Shown: positions 1 to 5,319 of the stretch, piece after piece
Layout of the letters: each line of letters begins with the position of its first letter
How positions within the stretch are numbered: the first letter of the stretch is position 1
NCBI GenBank assembly: GCA_944331815.1
Contig: CALVIQ010000093.1
Span: 1-5,345, forward strand
DNA: 5,345 nucleotides
Direction: 5' to 3'
DNA from: an uncultured Bacilli bacterium
GTDB lineage: Bacteria; Bacillota_I; Bacilli_A; RF39; UBA660
Position numbers and translations under genes: made by a program
Notes under the pieces: generated by a model
Database searches by the model: none
What the model saw: the letters and a program-made list of their open reading frames with translations, nothing else
What the model was told of the DNA's origin: nothing

Positions 1-18
1 AAAAATTCTTTTTGACAT
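1..18 (-). CDS. 5' end of an unidentified gene (partial, runs off the left edge)
   Basis: Six codons of an ORF starting at ATG 18-16 read M-S-K-R-I-F and continue beyond the window. The call rests on signals, not homology: a near-perfect SD (GAGGAGGT on the minus strand, complement of 27-34) lies 8 bases before the ATG, and a promoter with 17-bp spacing lies further upstream (87-115). The gene follows mutS on the same strand but has its own promoter, and the mutS terminator lies between them, so it is probably transcribed at least partly independently. mutL often follows mutS in Bacillota, but six residues cannot confirm or exclude that, so no function is assigned. Confidence 0.6.
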
Positions 19-26
19 TTTATCAA

Positions 27-52
27 ACCTCCTCTCATTAAAGATTAGAGGT
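27..52 (-). promoter_or_regulatory. Leader hairpin overlapping the SD of the left-edge gene
   Basis: In the minus-strand transcript, CCTCT (complement of 47-51) can pair with AGAGG (complement of 31-35), leaving an 11-base loop. Alternatively ACCTC (48-52) can pair with GAGGT (27-31). Both pairings involve part or all of the GAGGAGGT ribosome-binding site, so either would reduce ribosome access. The stem is only 5 bp, but it is GC-rich compared with its surroundings. Whether it is a real translational control element or a chance complement to the SD is unknown. Confidence 0.35.
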
Positions 53-86
53 AGACACTCAACAACTGATATATTTCCTATATACA

Positions 87-115
87 ATTATACTATAAAT
101 TAACTTATATAACAA
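87..115 (-). promoter_or_regulatory. Sigma-A-type promoter for the left-edge gene
   Basis: On the minus strand a -35 box TTGTTA (110-115) and a perfect -10 box TATAAT (87-92) are separated by exactly 17 bases. Transcription would start near position 80, giving a leader of about 60 bases before ATG 18. TATAAT matches the consensus and TTGTTA matches TTGACA at four of six positions. It lies downstream of the mutS terminator, which fits an independent transcription unit. Confidence 0.65.
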
Positions 116-120
116 TAAAT

Positions 121-153
121 TAACAAAAAGACTTGAATTTTATCAAATCTTTT
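121..153 (-). terminator. Probable rho-independent terminator of mutS
   Basis: The minus-strand RNA can form an 11-bp stem, AAAAGAUUUGA (complement of 143-153) with UCAAGUCUUUU (complement of 126-136), with one U.G pair and a 6-base loop. A short U-rich tail follows. The upstream arm contains the last codons and the TGA stop of mutS. The stem has few G/C pairs and its 3' arm doubles as part of the U tract, so termination may be inefficient. Confidence 0.5.
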
Positions 154-2674
154 GTTTTAATTCATATAAAAAATTAATAGCTTCAAGAGGTGTCATTTCT
201 AAAGGATTTATTTTTTTTAGTTCTTTTTCTACTTCTGATTCTTCTTTTATTAAATCATCTAATGGTAAAGCTTCTTGGATAATAACATCTCTTTTTTTCT
301 CTTTATTTTCATAAACATTTAATATTTGATTAGCTCTTTTAATTAATGAATCAGGCAAATTAGCTAATTTGGCAACATGGATACCATAACTTTTATCAAT
401 GCTACCATTTTTAATTTTATGTAAAAATGTAATATTACCGTCTTCTTCTACAGCTGATACATGAATATTTTTAAGATTTTTCAAATTATTTTCTAAATCA
501 GTTAATTCATGATAATGAGTTGAGAATAATGTTTTACATTTAATATTATCGTGAATATATTCAATAATTGATTGAGCTAAAGCCATACCATCAAAAGTAG
601 CTGTTCCCCTACCCAATTCATCAAATAATACTAATGAATTAGATGTGGCATTACTAATAGCATTATTAGCCTCATTCATTTCAACCATAAAAGTTGACTC
701 ACCACTTACTAGATCATCAGATGCTCCAATACGAGTAAATATTGCATCAAATATTGGCAATGTAGCTTCACTAGCAGGTACAAAACAGCCTATTTGAGCC
801 ATTATAACTGTAATTGCTAATTGACGCATATAAGTTGATTTACCAGCCATATTAGGACCAGTAATAAGTAAAATATTAGTATTTGAATCCATAATAATAT
901 CATTTGGAACATATTCAGAATCAATTACTTGTTCAACAACAGGATGTCTATCATCAATTAATTTAATAACTCTTTCATCTACTAATTTAGGTCTTACATA
1001 ATTATTACTAGATGAAACATTAGCAAATGCTTGTAGGCAATCTATTTCACTAATAACTTTAGAAATACTCTGTAATTTTGGAATATATTCTTTAACTTTA
1101 TCTCTTATTTCAACAAATAATTGATATTCTAAATCAATAATCTTTTCTTCCGCATTTAATATTAAGTTTTCTTTTTCTTTTAAAATTGGACTTATATATC
1201 TTTCACAATTAGATAAAGTTTGTTTTCTTTCATAACCATATTCATCTTTTACTAAATTAATATTACCTTTAGATATTTCAATATAATAACCAAATACTTT
1301 GTTATAACCAACTTTTAAATTTTTAATGCCAGTCCTTTCTTTTTCTTCATTTTCAAACTTAGCTACAAAATCTTTACCACCTTTTCTTAAATCTTTCAAT
1401 TCATCTAATTCACTATTGTATCCTTCTTTAATTATATATCCTTCTTTAATAGTCATAGGTGGATTTTCATAAATACTTTTATCTAACAATTCATATAATT
1501 CATTTAAATCTTCAATGTTTTTATAAAAATCAATCTTAATTAAAATATCTTTAATGTAAGGTAAAACTTTTAAAGAGTTTTTAAGTTGTAACATATCTCT
1601 AGCATTAGCAGATCCAAAAGCAATACGACCTGATAATCTTTCTAAATCATATACTTCTAATAAATATTTTTCTAAATCATTAGTTAAAATAAATTCTTCT
1701 AATAATTTTTCAATACAATCATATCTTCTTTCAATTTCATTTTTATCAATTAAAGGATTTTCAATAAAATTTTTAAGTAATCTTGATCCCATAGCTGTTT
1801 TAGTTTTATCTAATAACCAAATTAATGAATGATTTCTTTGTTTTAATCTTAATGTTTCCGTCAATTCCAAATTACGTTTAGTATGAATATCCATTTTTAA
1901 ATAATTTTTAGTTTCTCTTAAAACAGCTTTTTGTAAATGTGATAAATCTCTAAATTGTGTATGATCAATATAACTTAATAAGTACTTTATTACTTCAACT
2001 AATCTAGCATCAGATATATCTTCATATACATAATCATATTTAATTAAATCTTCTTTTTTATCGAATAAAGAAACTGTTATTTTAAAATTATTTTTTAATA
2101 ATGAATAAATGTCTTTATTAAAATTTTCACTAACAACAACTTCTTTAATACCAATACTTACTATTTCGCTTACTAATTTAGAAGGATTATGATCTAATAA
2201 AAATGTATAAATTGAACCTGTTGTTATATCACCATAACTTATAGCATATCCATAATTAAAATCAATAATAGCGCCTATATAATTGTTTTCCTTTTCATTT
2301 AAAGATTCATTAAATAAAGTACCACTACTTACTATTTGAACCATTCCTCTTTTAACTATACCTTTAGCATTTTTAGGATCTTCTAATTGTTCACAAATTC
2401 CTACTTTATATCCTTTAGCAACTAATTTATCAATATAAATATTAGCAGAATGAAATGGAACACCACACATTGGTATTCTTTCTTCTAAACCAGCTGATTT
2501 ACCAGTTAAAGTTAATTCTAATTCATGTGAAGCTGTAATAGCATCTTCAAAAAACATTTCATAGAAATCTCCTAAACGATAAAATACAATAATATCTTTA
2601 TTTTGTTTTTTAGTTTCTATATATTGCCTCATCATTGGCGTTACTTTATTTATATCTACACTATCTAATGTCAT
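143..2674 (-). CDS. mutS: DNA mismatch repair protein MutS, complete
   Basis: An 843-residue cytoplasmic ATPase that clamps onto DNA, recognises mispairs and short loops, and recruits MutL. The mismatch-reading domain carries the Phe-Tyr-Glu motif (F37, Y38, E39 in RLGDFYEM). The connector spans roughly 125-250, and the lever and clamp domains roughly 260-560. The ATPase follows: Walker A GPNMAGKST (606-614), signature SGESTF (657-662), Walker B LVLFDELGRGT (681-691, D685/E686) and H-loop STHYHEL (718-724). SYGIHVAKLANLP (763-774 region) is the conserved helix-turn-helix of the dimer interface. The C-terminus keeps the NPLEMTPLEAINFLYEL helix typical of MutS1, so this is not MutS2. Length is normal and nothing is broken. 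ATG 2674 is supported by alignment of the N-terminus to the family; its SD (GTGGTGG) is weak. Expression may come from an extended -10 promoter just upstream or from read-through of sepM. mutL is not visible in the window. Confidence 0.98.
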   Translation of the reverse strand: MTLDSVDINKVTPMMRQYIETKKQNKDIIVFYRLGDFYEMFFEDAITASHELELTLTGKSAGLEERIPMCGVPFHSANIYIDKLVAKGYKVGICEQLEDPKNAKGIVKRGMVQIVSSGTLFNESLNEKENNYIGAIIDFNYGYAISYGDITTGSIYTFLLDHNPSKLVSEIVSIGIKEVVVSENFNKDIYSLLKNNFKITVSLFDKKEDLIKYDYVYEDISDARLVEVIKYLLSYIDHTQFRDLSHLQKAVLRETKNYLKMDIHTKRNLELTETLRLKQRNHSLIWLLDKTKTAMGSRLLKNFIENPLIDKNEIERRYDCIEKLLEEFILTNDLEKYLLEVYDLERLSGRIAFGSANARDMLQLKNSLKVLPYIKDILIKIDFYKNIEDLNELYELLDKSIYENPPMTIKEGYIIKEGYNSELDELKDLRKGGKDFVAKFENEEKERTGIKNLKVGYNKVFGYYIEISKGNINLVKDEYGYERKQTLSNCERYISPILKEKENLILNAEEKIIDLEYQLFVEIRDKVKEYIPKLQSISKVISEIDCLQAFANVSSSNNYVRPKLVDERVIKLIDDRHPVVEQVIDSEYVPNDIIMDSNTNILLITGPNMAGKSTYMRQLAITVIMAQIGCFVPASEATLPIFDAIFTRIGASDDLVSGESTFMVEMNEANNAISNATSNSLVLFDELGRGTATFDGMALAQSIIEYIHDNIKCKTLFSTHYHELTDLENNLKNLKNIHVSAVEEDGNITFLHKIKNGSIDKSYGIHVAKLANLPDSLIKRANQILNVYENKEKKRDVIIQEALPLDDLIKEESEVEKELKKINPLEMTPLEAINFLYELKQKI

Positions 2675-2692
2675 ACTACCACCACATTTAAT

Positions 2693-2721
2693 ATTTTATC
2701 AAAAAATAACAAGAAAAAAAA
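2693..2721 (-). promoter_or_regulatory. Candidate extended -10 promoter for mutS
   Basis: TGATAAAAT on the minus strand (complement of 2693-2701) fits the TGnTATAAT extended -10 pattern with one mismatch in the hexamer. The expected -35 position, 17 bases upstream, falls on a run of Ts (2716-2721) that belongs to the sepM terminator and does not resemble TTGACA. The predicted start near 2686 would leave a leader of about 12 bases. This is plausible but weak, and read-through from sepM is the alternative. Confidence 0.35.
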
Positions 2722-2734
2722 GTGAAAATCACTT
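2711..2734 (-). terminator. Rho-independent terminator of sepM
   Basis: The minus-strand RNA forms AAGUGA (complement of 2729-2734), a 3-base loop, then UCACUU (complement of 2720-2725), followed by six more Us (2714-2719). The U run can also pair with A-rich sequence preceding the stem. The hairpin includes the last Lys codon and the TGA stop of the gene, so stop codon and terminator share bases. It is compact but has the classic stem plus U-tract layout. Confidence 0.65.
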
Positions 2735-3727
2735 ATTTTTTAAATAATTAATTGCATCATCAATATGTTTAACTTCCACTAATTCTATATCTAAATTATC
2801 TTCTAAAACTATTGCTTGAGCTTCTTCATAATTTCCTGTAGGTACAAAAAATATATCAGCATTTTCTTTAACAGCTGCTTTTATTTTATGCCCAACACCA
2901 CCTATTACTCCAACATTTCCAAATTCATCAATTGTACCAGTTCCTACTATTTTTAACCCTTTAGTTAAATCATCCTCAATTAATAAATCATATATAGATA
3001 AAGACATCATAAAACCACCAGATGGTCCAGATTCGGATTTTTTAAAATTAATATTTATTTTCTTTGAAGGAATTACTTCTTTAGTTTCACAAACCATAAC
3101 ACCAACTAATTTATTACCATCTATCATTACTTTATTAGCATATCTTTCATATTCAACACCATTATTTATAACTTTAAATTTAATATTATCTGATTTATTA
3201 ATTTCATTTAAGGCTTCTTCTTTACTATTTATTTTAACACCATTTATTTCAATTATTTGATCACCTATTTTTAAATCAGTATCAGCCTGATTATAAATAT
3301 ATATTATATTTACTTTTCGATTATTTATCTCATAATTTAAATTGGCTTTATCAAATGCCACCATAATAGCGTTTTGATTAGCCTCTTCTAATAATAAATG
3401 ATTACGATAATCATTTTCTTCAATAGTTTCATTATCAGCCACAACTTCTTCTTTTTTTACAATTTCCCAATCTTTATTAAATAAAGCATACATAATTGTC
3501 GGAATATTAGCTTTGAATTCCGAAATATAAGCTAAATTTAAAGATCCATTAATTGGATATCCATCTTCTACTTCTAATCTTTCTGATACATCAATTAATC
3601 CTCCTGGAGCATCAATATAATACGGAAGTGGAAAATGAAAAATAAATCCTGTAACTATTAGGATTATTAAATAAATATAGTTTTTCTTTATAAATTCTTT
3701 TGTTTTATCATATATTTTATTAAGCAT
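2729..3727 (-). CDS. sepM: Membrane-anchored PDZ-Lon-type serine protease, SepM/YlbL family
   Basis: A 332-residue protein with one N-terminal membrane segment (about 16-34), which should place the rest outside the membrane. A PDZ-like domain follows at about 140-200 (LKIGDQIIEINGVKI), then a Lon-type proteolytic domain at about 205-330. The catalytic Ser is S236 in SGPSGGF. The catalytic Lys is K281 in GGVGHK, 45 residues later, as expected for the Ser/Lys dyad of Lon proteases. No Lon AAA+ domain is present, as usual in this family. B. subtilis YlbL degrades the division inhibitor YneA after DNA damage, and streptococcal SepM trims competence pheromone; the substrate here is unknown. ATG 3727 has a perfect AAGGAGG six bases upstream. 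The gene sits between mutS, 54 bp downstream on the same strand, and a divergent ylbJ-like gene, 29 bp from the preferred ylbJ start. ylbJ and ylbL are also close neighbours in Bacillus. Confidence 0.93.
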   Translation of the reverse strand: MLNKIYDKTKEFIKKNYIYLIILIVTGFIFHFPLPYYIDAPGGLIDVSERLEVEDGYPINGSLNLAYISEFKANIPTIMYALFNKDWEIVKKEEVVADNETIEENDYRNHLLLEEANQNAIMVAFDKANLNYEINNRKVNIIYIYNQADTDLKIGDQIIEINGVKINSKEEALNEINKSDNIKFKVINNGVEYERYANKVMIDGNKLVGVMVCETKEVIPSKKININFKKSESGPSGGFMMSLSIYDLLIEDDLTKGLKIVGTGTIDEFGNVGVIGGVGHKIKAAVKENADIFFVPTGNYEEAQAIVLEDNLDIELVEVKHIDDAINYLKNK

Positions 3728-3744
3728 TTAAATCCTCCTTAAAA

Positions 3745-3752
3745 GTGGTGAT
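3745..3752 (+). promoter_or_regulatory. Ribosome-binding site that decides the ylbJ start (TTG 3757)
   Basis: GTGGTGAT together with the preceding As matches the extended SD AAAGGAGGTGAT at ten of twelve positions, and its GTGG core ends 8 bases before TTG 3757. The longest ORF begins at GTG 3745, but that GTG and the next GTG at 3748 lie inside this SD. Upstream of them there is only the pyrimidine-rich complement of the sepM SD. TTG 3757 is therefore the better start. Confidence 0.7.
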
Positions 3753-3778
3753 TATATTGAAAATAACTAGTATATTAA
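3751..3778 (-). promoter_or_regulatory. Candidate sigma-A-type promoter for sepM, inside the ylbJ 5' end
   Basis: A perfect TATAAT (complement of 3751-3756) is preceded, with a 16-base spacer, by TTAATA (complement of 3773-3778; four of six matches to TTGACA). Transcription would start near 3744, leaving a leader of about 17 bases that contains the AAGGAGG of sepM. The -35 and spacer lie within the first codons of the divergent ylbJ-like gene. The -10 lies at the end of that gene's ribosome-binding region. Confidence 0.5.
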
Positions 3779-4716
3779 TAATGATATGTCTAATTTTTTG
3801 TGGTTATGAAATATTAAGTGAATCAGCAACAATAATGAATGCTGTATCATACTCTTTTGATATTTGGATAAACAATGTTTTTCCATCATTATTTCCTTTT
3901 TTTGTTTTATCAGAAATATTAATAAATTATGGCTTTATTGAATTAATTGGTGAATTATTTAAGCCAATATTTGAAAAATTATTTAAAATAAATGGTAATG
4001 CTGCATTCGTTTTTATCATGAGTTTATTATCGGGATTCCCTAGTAACGCCAAATATACAAAAGAATTATATTTAAAAAATAAATTAACTAGTAAAGAAGC
4101 TACAAAAACATTAATGTTTTCTCACTTCTCGAATCCTTTATTTATTTTAGGTACTATTTCAATAACTTTTTTAAATGACAAAAGACTAGGATTAATTATT
4201 ATGTTTTCACAATATGTATCTAATGTAATAATAGGACTATTGTTTAGAAATTATTACCCAAGCAAAATAACAAAAGACAAATTTTCTATTAAAAAAGCTA
4301 TCTTAAGCATGCATAACAAAAGAATTAATAATAATAAAAGATTTGGTAGCATTATTACTAATTCTCTTATTAACACAATAAATACTTTATTATTAATATT
4401 AGGGGTAATTACAACATTTTTGATAATAACTACTATAATTGATAATAATTTTAATTTATCTTTATTAAATAAATCTTTATTAAGTGGTTTTTTAGAAATG
4501 ACACAAGGATTAAAACATATTAGTTTGTTAAATATAACTAATAATTACAAAGCTTTATTAATATGTATGATAATATCATTTGGAGGCTTATCAGTGCACA
4601 CTCAAATATTAAGTATTATAAGTGACACAGATATAGAATATAAACCTTTTTTATTAGCAAGATTAATTCATGTTGTAATATCATTTATCATTTGTTTAAT
4701 TATGTTAAATATTTAA
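3757..4716 (+). CDS. ylbJ: YlbJ/SpoVV-like integral membrane transporter (nucleoside-recognition/Gate fold)
   Basis: A 319-residue polytopic membrane protein, counted from TTG 3757, with hydrophobic segments at about 3-17, 38-57, 80-95, 119-138, 144-163, 200-227, 264-285 and 298-317. Family hallmarks are visible: FPSLFPFFVLSE (42-53), SGFPSNAK (92-99), FSHFSNPLFILGTI (121-134), the GFLEMTQG element (244-251) and SFGGLSVHTQ (274-283). B. subtilis YlbJ, renamed SpoVV, is a sporulation protein that moves dipicolinic acid across the outer forespore membrane. Other members have unknown substrates. This copy is shorter than the roughly 400 residues of the Bacillus protein but keeps all the motifs, so it looks intact. 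Whether this organism forms spores cannot be told here, so dipicolinate transport is an inference. The gene is divergent from sepM, and its stop TAA abuts the stop of the next gene. No clear promoter is seen; a weak sigma-E-like -10 (CATATATT, 3709-3716) lies inside sepM. Confidence 0.88.
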   Translation: MKITSILIMICLIFCGYEILSESATIMNAVSYSFDIWINNVFPSLFPFFVLSEILINYGFIELIGELFKPIFEKLFKINGNAAFVFIMSLLSGFPSNAKYTKELYLKNKLTSKEATKTLMFSHFSNPLFILGTISITFLNDKRLGLIIMFSQYVSNVIIGLLFRNYYPSKITKDKFSIKKAILSMHNKRINNNKRFGSIITNSLINTINTLLLILGVITTFLIITTIIDNNFNLSLLNKSLLSGFLEMTQGLKHISLLNITNNYKALLICMIISFGGLSVHTQILSIISDTDIEYKPFLLARLIHVVISFIICLIMLNI

Positions 4717-5271
4717 TCACTTAAATTCAGGTATATCAATATTATTTTCACTAGTATTATATTGATATACAATATTAACACCAAAATTTTCATTATTAAA
4801 ATTTTCATTATATATTGGTATATTTATCAATATCATAGCATCATTAGAAAATTTAGAAAATGTTGCAGAATAACTAGAATCGATATTAACACTGCCAAAA
4901 CTACTATTTTCTGGTAATTTTGCTATATAAGAACCAAATTGAATAGTTTTATTAACAAAATCTAAAGCAAGTTTATCATTATCACCATTTTCATAAATAA
5001 AATTTAAACAATATGAATCACACTTGGTAATATTAACAATTTTATTATTATTAAATTTACTATTTATTTCTCTACTTATTAAAGATTGCATGTTCACTAA
5101 TTCTGTCTTAATAACACTATTAGTATATAAATTTTTTAAATTAATTATTATTTGAAATAAAAATACAGCTATTACTAAAGTCAAAGAAAAAGACACAATT
5201 AATTCAACTACAGTAAAACCCAATGTTGTCAACTTAAGACTTTTACCATTATTTTTCAATACTTTTTTCAT
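4717..5271 (-). CDS. Type IV prepilin-like protein (pseudopilin, PulG/ComG-like)
   Basis: A 184-residue protein with a class III signal. The basic leader ends at G18, followed by FTVVE with the expected Glu at position +5 (E23), then a hydrophobic helix to about residue 43. The prepilin peptidase should cut between G18 and F19. The remaining part is an exported globular domain rich in Asn and Ser, with a C84-x3-C88 pair that could form a disulfide and a short Asn-Glu-Asn-Phe duplication at 155-164. Size and layout suit a minor pilin or pseudopilin of a competence (ComG), type II secretion-like or type IV pilus system. I cannot assign a specific member. ATG 5271 has a good SD (AGGGTGAT) whose bases overlap a TAG immediately upstream. 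It appears to be the last gene of an operon entering from the right edge. Its TGA is directly adjacent to the ylbJ stop. Confidence 0.85.
   Translation of the reverse strand: MKKVLKNNGKSLKLTTLGFTVVELIVSFSLTLVIAVFLFQIIINLKNLYTNSVIKTELVNMQSLISREINSKFNNNKIVNITKCDSYCLNFIYENGDNDKLALDFVNKTIQFGSYIAKLPENSSFGSVNIDSSYSATFSKFSNDAMILINIPIYNENFNNENFGVNIVYQYNTSENNIDIPEFK
4731..4770. repeat. Perfect 12-bp inverted repeat near the convergent gene ends
   Basis: GTATATCAATAT (4731-4742) and its exact reverse complement (4759-4770) flank a 16-base loop, 14 bases past the ylbJ stop and inside the last codons of the prepilin gene. Either strand's RNA could fold it. There is no U tract on either side, so it is not a standard intrinsic terminator. 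A role in ending or protecting the two converging transcripts is inference; chance in AT-rich DNA remains possible. Confidence 0.5.
4783..4812 (-). repeat. 15-bp tandem duplication inside the prepilin gene
   Basis: Two adjacent 15-base units (4783-4797 and 4798-4812) differ only at the last base. The unit is five codons, so the frame is kept and the protein reads NENFN then NENFG (residues 155-164). This looks like a replication-slippage duplication in an exposed part of the pilin domain. Confidence 0.75.
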
Positions 5272-5280
5272 ATAATCACC

Positions 5281-5319
5281 CTAACTATTTCTTCTTAAAT
5301 TATGCCTATATTTGTTCAT
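5281..5319 (-). CDS. 12-codon ORF just upstream of, and in frame with, the prepilin gene
   Basis: ATG 5319-5317 opens a basic 12-residue peptide, M-N-K-Y-R-H-N-L-R-R-N-S, ended by TAG 5283-5281. A good SD (AAAAAGGA, complement of 5328-5335) lies 8 bases before it, and the ATG overlaps the TGA of a possible upstream gene as ATGA. After the TAG, the same frame continues through three codons into ATG 5271 of the prepilin. It could be a coupling peptide or the original prepilin 5' end cut by an amber codon. It could also be the C-terminus of a longer gene, because this frame is open to the window edge. The peptide has no recognisable function. Confidence 0.35.
   Translation of the reverse strand: MNKYRHNLRRNS

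Noticed and set aside
1..18. Calling the left-edge gene mutL because it follows mutS
   Set aside because: Only six residues are visible, and it has a separate promoter, so gene order alone is not enough.
2676..2687. Mini-ORF Met-Trp-Trp-stop ending one base before the mutS ATG
   Set aside because: It has no SD and would begin at or before the predicted transcript start; the TGGTGG is better read as a weak mutS SD.
3709..3716. CATATATT as a firm sigma-E promoter for ylbJ
   Set aside because: The -35 match is poor and the sequence is inside AT-rich sepM codons; kept only as a remark, not as a feature.
4705..4716. Perfect 12-bp palindrome TTAAATATTTAA at the end of ylbJ as a terminator
   Set aside because: It has no G/C pair, no loop when fully paired and no following T tract; such palindromes are common by chance in DNA this AT-rich.
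143..5271. Mycoplasma-type code with TGA as tryptophan
   Set aside because: All three tryptophans (one each in MutS, SepM and YlbJ) use TGG, no coding frame has an internal TGA, and TGA falls at family-appropriate ends of three genes.
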